Below, in pieces: positions 34,757 through 42,340 of a stretch of DNA of 42,340 nt. Below the pieces are notes generated by a model. That model ran no database searches. It saw only the letters and a list, made by a program, of their open reading frames with translations, and was not told the DNA's origin. Source of the stretch: an uncultured Rubritalea sp. (GTDB lineage Bacteria > Verrucomicrobiota > Verrucomicrobiia > Verrucomicrobiales > Akkermansiaceae); NCBI GenBank assembly GCA_937132085.1, contig CAKZNV010000049.1, positions 1 through 42,340 of the forward strand. Reading direction: 5' to 3'. Both the position numbers and the translations under genes were made by a program. Position 1 is the stretch's first letter. The number at the start of each line of letters is the position of its first letter.

Positions 34757-36175
34757 ATGGTCGAAAAAAAATCCAATAATAGAAATATTCAAGTTTTACA
34801 GATAATTGATAGTATATTAGTCCTGTGCGCGATGGTCTCCGCATCATTATTGTGGAATGTGTTACTGGCTGATATTGTGAAATCTTGGGGTTATTTTAAA
34901 GTCTCTGGAACCGATTTGTCTTCATTTGGGAAGTATGGCTCTTGGCTTTACTTGGCAGTGCCATTTATACCTGTAAGTCTAGAGGCTTTTGGCTTTTATG
35001 AGAAATATGGTCAAAGAACTTTAATGTCAGCAATGAGTAAGATACTCAAAGCTCATGCCACAGTGATTATTGCCTATGCATTGTTGGCTGTTCTTTTGAA
35101 ACTAGAAACCCATCGTCCGACCTTAGTCATAGGTTGTGTATCATCAATGGTGTTTATTTCCGTTAGAGAGTGGCTCTTAATGCGTCGATATAAAGAGCGT
35201 CTTAAAACGGGTAAAGGCAAGATTAGGACGATGTTAATGGGGGCTAGGCTAAAGAACGAATGGTGGGATGCTCAAGATGAAAGCACGAAGAATAAATATG
35301 ATATTCAAGTGCATCATGACTTGGATAATGATGACCTTGACGTTCTAAGAAAGCATTTGAGCGATCATGCTATAGAGCAGGTAATCGTTTTTACCAGAAA
35401 TAGAAATTTCAATCTAATTTCTAAAGCTATTGAGGAGTGTGAGATCCAAGGGGTAGAAGTGTGGTTAGCCTCGGATTTCGTTCGAGCACGTATATGTCAG
35501 CCATCATTTGATATGATTGGAAATACCCCAATGTTGGTATTGAAATCAACACCTAGCTTAACTTGGTCTTTATTAATGAAAGATATTATGGACCGAGTAG
35601 GAGCAGCGCTGCTAATTTTAGCAACCTCTCCACTATGGCTTCTCGCTATTATTGGTATTAAACTTAAGAGCCCAGGACCAATATTTTACAAGCAAGAAAG
35701 AGCTGGTAAGTATGGAAATCCTTTCTGGATTTGGAAATTCAGAACAATGGATGTCGATGCCGATAAAAAGCTAGAAGCTCTTAAGTCTGAGATGGGAAAC
35801 CAGATGAGTGGCCCAGTGTTTAAGCTTGAGAATGACCCAAGAATTACAAAGTTTGGGGCATTCATGCGGAGAACTAGTATCGATGAATTGCCGCAATTAC
35901 TCAATGTATTATTTGGCGAAATGAGTTTGGTGGGGCCTAGACCGATGGCTATGTATGAGTTACCAGAGATAGAAAAGTCTGAACACAGGAGAAAGCTAAG
36001 TGTGAAACCAGGAATCACCTGTATCTGGCAAGTTGAGGGTCGCAATTCCATCACAGATTTTGATGAATGGGTCGCATTAGATTTGAAATACATCGATAAC
36101 TGGTCTATATGGTTAGACATCAAACTTTTACTGAAGACGGTCCCTGCTGTTTTGTTTTCTAAAGGTGCGAGTTAA
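34757..36175 (+). CDS. Undecaprenyl-phosphate sugar-1-phosphate transferase (WcaJ/WbaP type)
   Basis: The 472-aa polyisoprenyl-phosphate hexose-1-phosphate transferase starts repeat-unit assembly by placing the first sugar phosphate on undecaprenyl phosphate. Four hydrophobic segments occupy the first 140 residues, a CoA-binding-like soluble domain spans about 150-260, and the catalytic bacterial sugar transferase domain runs from about 275. That domain shows KSPGPIFYKQERAGKYG, KFRTMDVDADKK, TSIDELPQLLNVLFGEMSLVGPRP and PGITCIWQVEGR. Such enzymes use UDP-glucose, UDP-galactose or UDP-sugars such as GlcNAc derivatives; this sequence does not tell which. Only one such gene is present, so it defines the reducing end. 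Confidence 0.93.
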   Translation: MVEKKSNNRNIQVLQIIDSILVLCAMVSASLLWNVLLADIVKSWGYFKVSGTDLSSFGKYGSWLYLAVPFIPVSLEAFGFYEKYGQRTLMSAMSKILKAHATVIIAYALLAVLLKLETHRPTLVIGCVSSMVFISVREWLLMRRYKERLKTGKGKIRTMLMGARLKNEWWDAQDESTKNKYDIQVHHDLDNDDLDVLRKHLSDHAIEQVIVFTRNRNFNLISKAIEECEIQGVEVWLASDFVRARICQPSFDMIGNTPMLVLKSTPSLTWSLLMKDIMDRVGAALLILATSPLWLLAIIGIKLKSPGPIFYKQERAGKYGNPFWIWKFRTMDVDADKKLEALKSEMGNQMSGPVFKLENDPRITKFGAFMRRTSIDELPQLLNVLFGEMSLVGPRPMAMYELPEIEKSEHRRKLSVKPGITCIWQVEGRNSITDFDEWVALDLKYIDNWSIWLDIKLLLKTVPAVLFSKGAS

Positions 36176-36187
36176 GCTAGTGGAATA

Positions 36188-36424
36188 ATGAAAAAACTTT
36201 TTAGATCACTTGGAATCATTGTTGTGAAAATAGTTGGTAGAAAAATTACTGATTACAAAAATGGTGAGCACCTAGGCAAAGCTATCATCATTGTGTGGGG
36301 AGGGAAGATTCATATTATCGGCTACACTGGGCACAGGTGCCTTTTAGTAGATTGGTTGCCACAGGAGGAGCTTACTTACTGGAGAGCTAGATTAGGATTC
36401 ACTACGAGAAATAATGATAAGTAG
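36188..36424 (+). CDS. Small hypothetical protein
   Basis: This 78-aa basic protein is not recognised. It has a short hydrophobic N-terminal stretch (LFRSLGIIVVKIVG), too short for a clear membrane helix, and a strand-rich middle (GKAIIIVWGGKIHIIGY). It begins 12 bases after the initiating transferase and its stop overlaps the next gene by 11 bases, which supports it being translated. A regulator or partner of the initiating transferase or of the next protein is possible. Confidence 0.5.
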   Translation: MKKLFRSLGIIVVKIVGRKITDYKNGEHLGKAIIIVWGGKIHIIGYTGHRCLLVDWLPQEELTYWRARLGFTTRNNDK

Positions 36425-37160
36425 AAAGCCATCAGCTAAGATTTTAATCGCTATTCTGGCGCACTCTTCGAATGAGGTCATTGCGAAAATAGTGACTTAC
36501 TGGAATGAGATGTTTCCTGAATCAGATGTCATGATTGTCTATGGTGGGACAAATGAGAATTTCGAAAAAGTAGATTATTCGGCGAAGAGGATGGTTACTG
36601 ACAGTCGCCTTAGAACACAAAATCATCAACGAGAGTGCCAGAGTTATACAGGAGTATTCGATCAAATATTGACTGAAGTTAAGAAAGCTGATTACGATTT
36701 TGTTTATTTCACAGAATTTGATCACTTGCCTTTGCGTAAGGACATGTTCGAGTTACTGATTAATCAATTAGGAGACAATGATGTTCAGTTCCATGTCCTC
36801 CAGCAAATTGACAGAACTAATAACCCACACTATCTCTACCACCTGGCCAAATCTAATTTCAAACAGTTTTTTTCTCAGTTATCAAAAAGGAATGATGGAG
36901 CTATCTTCAGCGCTTATGGATTTGGTCAACTCTGGAGAGTAGAGCCACTGATAGAATTTGCATCTATAGAGGATAGTGTGGGATGCTACTTAGAGTTATG
37001 GATGCCTACATTAGCTCACCACTTAGGGTATTCGATCTCCAGCTTAAGAGGTCAGGAAAAATATCATAGTTTCAAAGGTGATTTTACTGATAAAATAGAA
37101 GAATTCACTAAGGATGGGGCCTGGTCCGTCCATCCTGTTAAAAATTTCTGGAACAAATAA
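36414..37160 (+). CDS. Putative glycosyltransferase (GT-A-like), unassigned
   Basis: The 248-aa soluble protein has features of a GT-A nucleotide-sugar enzyme: an opening strand ILIAILAHSSNEVI like the start of family 2 proteins, and VYFTEFDHLPLRKDMFELL in the position where a DXD metal site and following helix are found. The later segment RRNDGAIFSAYG is not matched (the sequence reads SKRNDGAIFSAYG) to any family I know. No membrane segments. It overlaps the 78-aa gene by 11 bases. Function is open; a transferase acting on the polymer is the simplest reading. Confidence 0.5.
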   Translation: MISRKPSAKILIAILAHSSNEVIAKIVTYWNEMFPESDVMIVYGGTNENFEKVDYSAKRMVTDSRLRTQNHQRECQSYTGVFDQILTEVKKADYDFVYFTEFDHLPLRKDMFELLINQLGDNDVQFHVLQQIDRTNNPHYLYHLAKSNFKQFFSQLSKRNDGAIFSAYGFGQLWRVEPLIEFASIEDSVGCYLELWMPTLAHHLGYSISSLRGQEKYHSFKGDFTDKIEEFTKDGAWSVHPVKNFWNK

Positions 37161-37164
37161 ACTC

Positions 37165-38076
37165 ATGAATGATTATATCAAAAAAAAACCTATAAGTCTA
37201 TTGATTCCATTGATCTTAATAGGGTTAGTGATTATTTTGTTTTATGCTATACTGCCGATTTACGCCAATTATGGTGACGCGTCTGTATTAGACTATGCGA
37301 TGAATAGTTGGAACGCTGAAACAGGTTACGAACATGGTTATTTAGTTATTCCACTTATGATCTTGTTTGCGTTTTATGGTATGCAGAAGATTAAGACTGG
37401 ACCGGTTAGGCCAAGTATACTGGGAATAGCCCCTCTTATACTGGGAATTGGACTTTATGTTCTTTCCGTGAGGACGATTCAACCAAGGTTGGCTTTGTTT
37501 GCTTTTCCATTTATTACGATCGGAATTATCTATTTTAACTTTGGTTGGAGAGTCGCTAAGCATTTCTTGTTTCCTGCTTTTTTTCTCTATTTTGCAATTA
37601 CCCTACCAGGGCTGCAACAAGCGACTAATAGCCTTCAATTAATGGTAACGAAATTCTGCGACGTGTTGAGTAACTGGGTGGGTATCGAAACTATCATTCG
37701 AGGAAATAACATAGAATCAGCCACTGGAGCATGGGATGACCTTAAAATTGCTGAGGGCTGTAGCGGGATAAGATCTATTGTGGCTCTGACTATGATTTCG
37801 GCTATTTACGCAATGTATACTCAAAACAAACTATGGAAGAAATGGTTTATCTTTGCCTGTGCATTACCAATTGCGATCTTCACAAATGCGTTAAGGATTT
37901 TTACCATCATTGTTATTGCTGAAATGGGCTACGGAGAGTTCGCGGCTGGTGTTTATCATGATTACACGGGATTGGTGGTGTTTTTCCCTGCGGCCTTACT
38001 TTGTCTTTTCGTGATTGATAAGAGAATCAATGCTAGAGATAACAAAAAAAAGGTAGTTAAAACAGTAATGAAATAA
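37165..38076 (+). CDS. Exosortase (EpsH-type cysteine transpeptidase)
   Basis: The 303-aa protein has about eight membrane segments and the exosortase/archaeosortase active site: C199 in EGCSGIRS, R244 in NALRIF and H265 in VYHDYTG. These enzymes cut PEP-CTERM-type proteins at the membrane and are usually encoded in exopolysaccharide loci. I start it at ATG 37165, four bases after the preceding stop; the frame is open to 37114 but that would overlap the previous gene by 47 bases with hydrophilic residues before the first helix. The EpsI-type protein follows five bases later as a separate gene and is not fused as in EpsH of some bacteria. No PEP-CTERM substrate is visible in the window. Confidence 0.92.
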   Translation: MNDYIKKKPISLLIPLILIGLVIILFYAILPIYANYGDASVLDYAMNSWNAETGYEHGYLVIPLMILFAFYGMQKIKTGPVRPSILGIAPLILGIGLYVLSVRTIQPRLALFAFPFITIGIIYFNFGWRVAKHFLFPAFFLYFAITLPGLQQATNSLQLMVTKFCDVLSNWVGIETIIRGNNIESATGAWDDLKIAEGCSGIRSIVALTMISAIYAMYTQNKLWKKWFIFACALPIAIFTNALRIFTIIVIAEMGYGEFAAGVYHDYTGLVVFFPAALLCLFVIDKRINARDNKKKVVKTVMK

Positions 38077-38081
38077 ACGAG

Positions 38082-38792
38082 ATGAAAAAATCTATTATAA
38101 AAAGACTATGGGTATCGTTAGTATTGGTTGGGCTAGGATTAGGGACGATTTACGTGTTGCCGACTTCTTCAGAAATTAAGGCGACAATGCTTTCTACTGA
38201 GCTTCCAGAATCACTTAATGGCTACTTAAGTGTTACTAAAGAAGTAACTGGTGAAGAATTGAAAATTTTGGCTCAAGACACAGAGTTCGAAAGGCGTTCG
38301 TATTATAACAAAGACGATGTGACCTATGCCGCTATAGATGCCTCTATCGTATTTTCGGGTAAAGATGTTAATAATAGCATCCATCGACCAGAACGGTGTT
38401 TGGTTGCTCAAGGTTTTAAGATCGAAAAAGAGGATTTCATAGATATAGAAATTACTATTAACGGTAAACAAGTAAGCATCCCATTTAAGATGCTAATTTA
38501 TAGTATCGTCCCGAAAGAAGGAACCAGACTGAGTTATGTTCAATATTATACTTTTGTGGGGCATGAGAAAATAGTTTCTGGCCATTATGAACGAACTATT
38601 GAGGATATGAAAGGACGAGTTTTTGGAGGCTATAATCAGCAGTGGGCGTATACTACCTTTAGCAGTATTATCACAGATGAACTAGATCCTCAGAAGCTAA
38701 GGGACACAAGAGTTGAAGCGCACTCGATTGAGGAGACCCGTGATAGTATGGATAAGTTCATTAAACTTCTTCTTCCTCAAATGTTTGACTAA
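38082..38792 (+). CDS. epsI: Exosortase-associated EpsI-family protein
   Basis: The 236-aa protein has a signal-anchor (about residues 8-26) and a periplasmic domain with H101-R-P-E-R-C106 in SIHRPERCLVAQGF, the EpsI family signature. EpsI proteins accompany exosortase and are required for exopolysaccharide in some systems, although the biochemical role is not settled. It lies between the exosortase and a ligase-like membrane protein, with 5- and 6-base gaps. Confidence 0.88.
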   Translation: MKKSIIKRLWVSLVLVGLGLGTIYVLPTSSEIKATMLSTELPESLNGYLSVTKEVTGEELKILAQDTEFERRSYYNKDDVTYAAIDASIVFSGKDVNNSIHRPERCLVAQGFKIEKEDFIDIEITINGKQVSIPFKMLIYSIVPKEGTRLSYVQYYTFVGHEKIVSGHYERTIEDMKGRVFGGYNQQWAYTTFSSIITDELDPQKLRDTRVEAHSIEETRDSMDKFIKLLLPQMFD

Positions 38793-38798
38793 CAAGCA

Positions 38799-41069
38799 AT
38801 GAAATATTTAATCAGTATTCTCACTAGCCTCGCCGTCATAGCTGCGGGGTTTTTTGCTGTTACTCAGTCACTCATCACAAGCGCTCCTATTATAGGACTT
38901 TGTAGTTTATTGGGGCTCGTTTCTCTACTTAATATTAGTCAGTGGAATCAGAGGTTCACTAGAGTGCGGCTTATAAGAATCCAGCTTTACCTCGTGACGC
39001 TGTTATTCACCTTCCTGTTAATTAGAGCGATGTTTTCTCCGGTGATTGAGTATCTTAAACAAGATATATTTTTAATAGTAAGCTTTTCTATTATCTACTT
39101 GGTAAGCACACTTTGTTTAAATACTCTTAGAGCTCAAAAATTTTTAGTTGTCACGATTGTGCTGTTATTTCTAGCCAATTTATCGATGTTTCACCCTTCG
39201 CTAAATGAATGGAGAGACACGGTATGGGGTTATGCAAAGGGGACTGATGTTAGCGGCCTCTATAATCACAGGAATGTTTTTAGTAACATAATGATGTTAG
39301 GTGTTTTGACCTTTGTTTCTATTGGTCTCTTTGGTCAGGGGAAAATAATATCTAAGCTGATATTTCTTATATTAAGTCTAGCTGGACTTACTGTCATCGT
39401 GGCTTCAGAGTCTCGAGGTGGAATGGTTAGTGTCGGAGTTGGATCTATCACAGTGTTTGCTATCTGGGTAAGGCTAAATCTTAGCTTTTCGTCATTGAAG
39501 GTGAAATTGGCGAGTGCGTCGATTTTAGTTTTAGTCATTGGGGGGGCGGTGTTTGCCTATAAAGTAGTCGATAACAAGAGGTTTGAAAATCATGTTGGAA
39601 TACTTAATCGTGATGGAGGTAGACCAGAGATGTTCTCTATGGCCATAGACCAGTTTGGTGATGGGCCTATCGTCGGTAGCGGCAGTCGTAGTTTTCAATA
39701 CAAGAGCTATGAATACTGGTCATCTGGTAAGACTGATGCGAGCCAAGATTACATTTTCGTCCATAATGAATTTTTGCAAATGTTGACAGATTATGGAATA
39801 GTAGGGTTCCTTCTTCTTCTGGCATTAGTCTTCATCAGTATAGTCATGTCTGTGAAGGTGACTGAGAATACGGACCGTTCTATAGTAGTGGATGGATGGT
39901 TAAGCACGCGAGCTTTGAAAGTAGCCTCGATAGGAACTCTTGCAGGTATGATTACGCATTCTTTGTTTTCGTTCCCTCTTCACAGTTTATCAAATCTTAT
40001 TGTATTCGGTATTACGAGTTCATGGCTGTTCATGCAATTCAGTGAGAATTCTCAAGACAGTAAAACGAGGATGATTTTTTATAAGCTTCCTCTAGCTTGC
40101 TATATTCTGGCAGCATCTATTTGTGGTCTTTATTTCTCTATCCCAGAGATTAAAGCCAGTATGGTGTTTTGGAAAAATGGAATCAAGATTGATGATCAGA
40201 ATTGGGATCCTAATCTCGTGGACTCAGTCAGTTGGACAACAGCATTAGAAGAAGTGGCAGAGATCGCTCCAAATCATAATCGATATACAAGGTTGGCTTC
40301 ATTATATTTATTAGAAAAAGTAGATGCAGCGCCTGCTTCTGCCGTTGTCTATAGTGACAGAGCTTTTGCTAGTTACAAAAAAGCTTTGGAGTATAATCCA
40401 TTCGATAGTGTGGCGATGCTTAACATAGCGGATTACCATCTTGAAAGAAATGAATTTATAGATACTGAAAGATGGCTCAAAAAAGTAAAAAAAATAAACA
40501 TCAATAGAGAAAAGATCTTTAAGATTTATTATAGAGAGGCTCTCCTCTATATTCGTTGGGCTAGATATTTAGAGCAACAAAATCAGCTTGATCTAGCGCT
40601 CCAGAAATTGTCTTTAGCTCAGAAGGCTATTAATCAGAATATAAAAGAAGTTGGAATAATAGAAAATCTTCCAGGGAAAATTGTTTTTGCCGCATTGATA
40701 CTCGCTAAGTCTGACTTGCTACGCAGTAAAGGTGATTTGCAAGCTGCGAACGAATCTTTCGACGAATATGATACATTTGCGTTGAAAAATCTTAATAGTT
40801 GGCATGATCAAACTGAAGGTAAAAAGCGAATCCTAGTGTTGTTTAACGAGGCTAAGTTACTACAAATGAGAGATCTTAGAAGAGAGTTGGATTTATTGAC
40901 AAAATGTGCCTTTGAAATTGCCATTTATAAAAGACGGTTTTCGTCACGCTTTAGTGACTCAGAGCAAAGATCCATAAAAGTAATAGCATTATGGGGAAAC
41001 AATCGATTAGTGATGTGGTTGGATCTCAAGAAGCCTCAGTTTTACTTACCAAACAGAACTTCAATTTAA
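38799..41069 (+). CDS. O-antigen ligase-family membrane protein with C-terminal TPR region; 3' end probably replaced at a join
   Basis: The first 450 residues hold about 11-12 membrane segments with the Wzy_C/O-antigen ligase pattern: [24 protein letters not shown], a periplasmic loop with [20 protein letters not shown] and [12 protein letters not shown]. The rest is a soluble, helical region with TPR-like spacing (for example [22 protein letters not shown]). It probably transfers or polymerises glycan in the periplasm. The frame runs to 41069, but from about 40967 it lies in sequence that codes in another frame for a chemotaxis receptor. The last 30 or so residues are therefore unlikely to be original, and the true protein is probably truncated at the join. 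Confidence 0.8.
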   Translation: MKYLISILTSLAVIAAGFFAVTQSLITSAPIIGLCSLLGLVSLLNISQWNQRFTRVRLIRIQLYLVTLLFTFLLIRAMFSPVIEYLKQDIFLIVSFSIIYLVSTLCLNTLRAQKFLVVTIVLLFLANLSMFHPSLNEWRDTVWGYAKGTDVSGLYNHRNVFSNIMMLGVLTFVSIGLFGQGKIISKLIFLILSLAGLTVIVASESRGGMVSVGVGSITVFAIWVRLNLSFSSLKVKLASASILVLVIGGAVFAYKVVDNKRFENHVGILNRDGGRPEMFSMAIDQFGDGPIVGSGSRSFQYKSYEYWSSGKTDASQDYIFVHNEFLQMLTDYGIVGFLLLLALVFISIVMSVKVTENTDRSIVVDGWLSTRALKVASIGTLAGMITHSLFSFPLHSLSNLIVFGITSSWLFMQFSENSQDSKTRMIFYKLPLACYILAASICGLYFSIPEIKASMVFWKNGIKIDDQNWDPNLVDSVSWTTALEEVAEIAPNHNRYTRLASLYLLEKVDAAPASAVVYSDRAFASYKKALEYNPFDSVAMLNIADYHLERNEFIDTERWLKKVKKININREKIFKIYYREALLYIRWARYLEQQNQLDLALQKLSLAQKAINQNIKEVGIIENLPGKIVFAALILAKSDLLRSKGDLQAANESFDEYDTFALKNLNSWHDQTEGKKRILVLFNEAKLLQMRDLRRELDLLTKCAFEIAIYKRRFSSRFSDSEQRSIKVIALWGNNRLVMWLDLKKPQFYLPNRTSI
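40955..40970. other. Probable junction between unrelated sequences
   Basis: Here the ligase-like frame stops resembling its own family and the receptor frame begins to be meaningful. The receptor frame has TGA at 40955-40957 and recognisable Cache residues from about 40967, so the join lies in between. No inverted repeat, insertion sequence or tRNA marks it. Confidence 0.6.
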
Positions 41070-42256
41070 GTCGTATCAACAAAAATGGAAAAGAGATCTT
41101 TATAGCCTCTCATTATATCCCATCAATTGAGTGGTTTATTGTAGCCGAAGTGCCCGTTGATGAAGTATTTGAAAGCCTTTATGCCTCAACTCAAGACATT
41201 ATTATGTGGATTGTGGGCATCATTGCGGTATTTATAACGTTGGCAATTTGGGGCGCAGGCTCAATTACTAATAAGATTAAAGAGCTAGCACACCGTTTCC
41301 GTGAATTGGGTGAAGGTGAGGGCGATTTAACTCATCGTATCGAAGTAAAAGGCAATGATGAAATAGCAGAGCTATCAAAAGGGTTCAATAGCTTTGTAGA
41401 AAAGATCCATTCAACAGTGACAGATGTGGTTGAAACAGGGCATGTATTACACACAACGGCTGAAAATGTTGCACTAAAAGCAACCTCAACTCGTGATAAT
41501 AGTGAAATGCAGCGCGATCAAACCTTGCAAGTTGTGACAGCAATTAATCAAATGGGAAGCACGATTAACGAAATTGCTTCTAATGCCGCGAGTGCTGCAC
41601 AATCAGCAAGTAAAGCGGAAGCAAGTACCCAAGATGGTCGTCAAACGGTCATTGAATCTCGTGATGCGATTACCCAGCTTGAAGGTGATTTGGTTCAAGT
41701 GAGTCATGTGGTGGAACAACTTGCAGGAACTACACAAGACATTGGCTCTATTCTTGATGTTATTCGTGGTATTTCTGACCAAACTAATTTATTGGCATTA
41801 AATGCAGCCATTGAAGCCGCACGCGCTGGTGAGCATGGTCGTGGATTTGCCGTGGTTGCTGATGAAGTCCGTCAACTAGCAAGCCGCACTTCAGAATCTA
41901 CCGATGAAATTCAGAAGATGATTGATCAGCTGCAAACTGAAGCTCAAAATGCCGTAACAGCAATGGAAGCAAGCCATGCAGTAACAGCGCGTGGTGTTCA
42001 ATCAGCTGATACTGCAACGGATGTTTTAGCAGGAATTGCGTTAAGTATTACCGATATTTCAGATATGAATACGCAAGTTGCCACTGCAACAGAAGAGCAA
42101 TCAACCGTGGTGTATACGATTAATCAAAATATCGAAGAGATTAATGGTATTAATGAGTTAACCACGGCAACAGCTCAAGAACTTGCCGATTCAAGTCAGC
42201 AATTAAATGCACTTTCACAACGATTAGATCAATTAGTTGGTGCATTTAAAGTATAA
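40991..42256 (+). CDS. Methyl-accepting chemotaxis protein, 5'-truncated fragment
   Basis: The 421-aa frame is the C-terminal part of a chemoreceptor: end of a Cache sensor domain (to about residue 52), one membrane helix ([20 protein letters not shown]), a HAMP domain ([20 protein letters not shown]), and the signalling domain with the hairpin tip [36 protein letters not shown] and typical end LVGAFKV. The Cache similarity continues upstream of ATG 40991 as KIHKSNSI back to about 40967, then meets a TGA at 40955, so the ATG is internal and the first membrane helix and most of the sensor are lost. All 15 or so arginines are CGN, unlike the AGA-rich polysaccharide genes. It looks Vibrionaceae-like. 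Confidence 0.85.
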   Translation: MGKQSISDVVGSQEASVLLTKQNFNLSRINKNGKEIFIASHYIPSIEWFIVAEVPVDEVFESLYASTQDIIMWIVGIIAVFITLAIWGAGSITNKIKELAHRFRELGEGEGDLTHRIEVKGNDEIAELSKGFNSFVEKIHSTVTDVVETGHVLHTTAENVALKATSTRDNSEMQRDQTLQVVTAINQMGSTINEIASNAASAAQSASKAEASTQDGRQTVIESRDAITQLEGDLVQVSHVVEQLAGTTQDIGSILDVIRGISDQTNLLALNAAIEAARAGEHGRGFAVVADEVRQLASRTSESTDEIQKMIDQLQTEAQNAVTAMEASHAVTARGVQSADTATDVLAGIALSITDISDMNTQVATATEEQSTVVYTINQNIEEINGINELTTATAQELADSSQQLNALSQRLDQLVGAFKV

Positions 42257-42267
42257 GCGCTCGCTTA
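42254..42267 (+). terminator. Palindrome at the end of the chemoreceptor gene
   Basis: TAAGCG and CGCTTA form a perfect 6-base inverted repeat over the stop codon, but the two-base loop is too small. A second palindrome (AGGT-TT-ACCT) and a five-T run follow by 42280. Together they could end transcription weakly. Confidence 0.25.
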
Positions 42268-42340
42268 GGTTTACCTTTTTATGCGATTTCTTGTAGAATA
42301 ACGTCAATTGTTTTATATGAATTGAGAAAATAATCATGAG

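Noticed and set aside
35686-36123. Long open frame on the minus strand inside the initiating transferase gene
   Set aside because: It is antisense to a gene with strong family motifs and its translation shows no recognisable domain; it is a frame shadow.
37114-37164. Extended N-terminus for the exosortase starting at ATG 37114
   Set aside because: It overlaps the preceding gene by 47 bases; the ATG at 37165 lies just after that stop and directly before the first membrane helix.
1-42340. CRISPR arrays, tRNA or rRNA genes, insertion sequences, integrases
   Set aside because: No regularly spaced repeats, cloverleaf-like segments, transposase or integrase motifs were seen on either strand.

Overview
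This window is a very long, single-direction surface-polysaccharide locus. About 40 genes all lie on the + strand, with gaps of 0-135 bases and many start/stop overlaps; no stretch over 300 bases lacks a gene. The content points to a Gram-negative bacterium that builds a complex heteropolysaccharide on undecaprenyl phosphate by a Wzx/Wzy-type route: an initiating sugar-phosphate transferase, a flippase, a polymerase and about eight transferases. The base composition is AT-rich and arginine is often AGA/AGG. An exosortase plus EpsI-type protein next to the locus fits Verrucomicrobiota or another exosortase-bearing marine lineage; this is inference, as there is no rRNA or housekeeping gene to confirm it.

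Layout. (1) 2-3176: tail of GDP-mannose 4,6-dehydratase, GDP-L-fucose synthase, UDP-glucose 4-epimerase and UDP-galactopyranose mutase, supplying GDP-fucose and UDP-galactofuranose. (2) 3160-7230: a complete WbpA/WbpB/WbpD/WbpE-type set for a UDP-2,3-diacetamido-uronic acid. (3) 7257-10422: a three-gene nucleotide-sugar module (PglF/LegB-like dehydratase, SDR reductase, CBS-nucleotidyltransferase) of unassigned product. (4) 10432-13585: three glycosyltransferases, including a WecG/TagA/CpsF enzyme. (5) 13707-17688: rmlB, rmlA and Fdt/Qdt-type ketoisomerase, N-acetyltransferase and aminotransferase, for dTDP-Fuc3NAc or dTDP-Qui3NAc. (6) 17702-24936: a CDP-glycerol-phosphotransferase-like enzyme, then three translationally coupled genes matching the Campylobacter jejuni capsule phosphoramidate pathway (L-glutamine kinase, gamma-glutamyl-CDP-amidate hydrolase, CTP:phosphoglutamine cytidylyltransferase), then an unknown small protein and a formyltransferase-fold protein. 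(7) 25017-37160: Wzx flippase, Wzy-like polymerase, five further (putative) glycosyltransferases, an AlgI-type O-acyltransferase with an SGNH partner, and the initiating phosphotransferase. (8) 37165-about 40960: exosortase, EpsI-like protein and an O-antigen-ligase/TPR protein. (9) About 40960-42340: the C-terminal part of a methyl-accepting chemotaxis protein of Vibrionaceae type, whose reading frame, codon use and truncated sensor domain suggest a chimeric join.

How it works together: blocks 1, 2, 3 and 5 make at least four unusual activated sugars; the glycosyltransferases build the repeat unit on the lipid carrier; Wzx and Wzy flip and polymerise it. Block 6 probably adds an N-linked phosphate (phosphoramidate) decoration and block 7 an O-acyl decoration. 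Export and chain-length genes (Wza/Wzc/Wzz) are not in the window. The most notable item is block 6: a phosphoramidate cassette in which the glutamine kinase carries an N-terminal, catalytically degenerate copy of its partner cytidylyltransferase.
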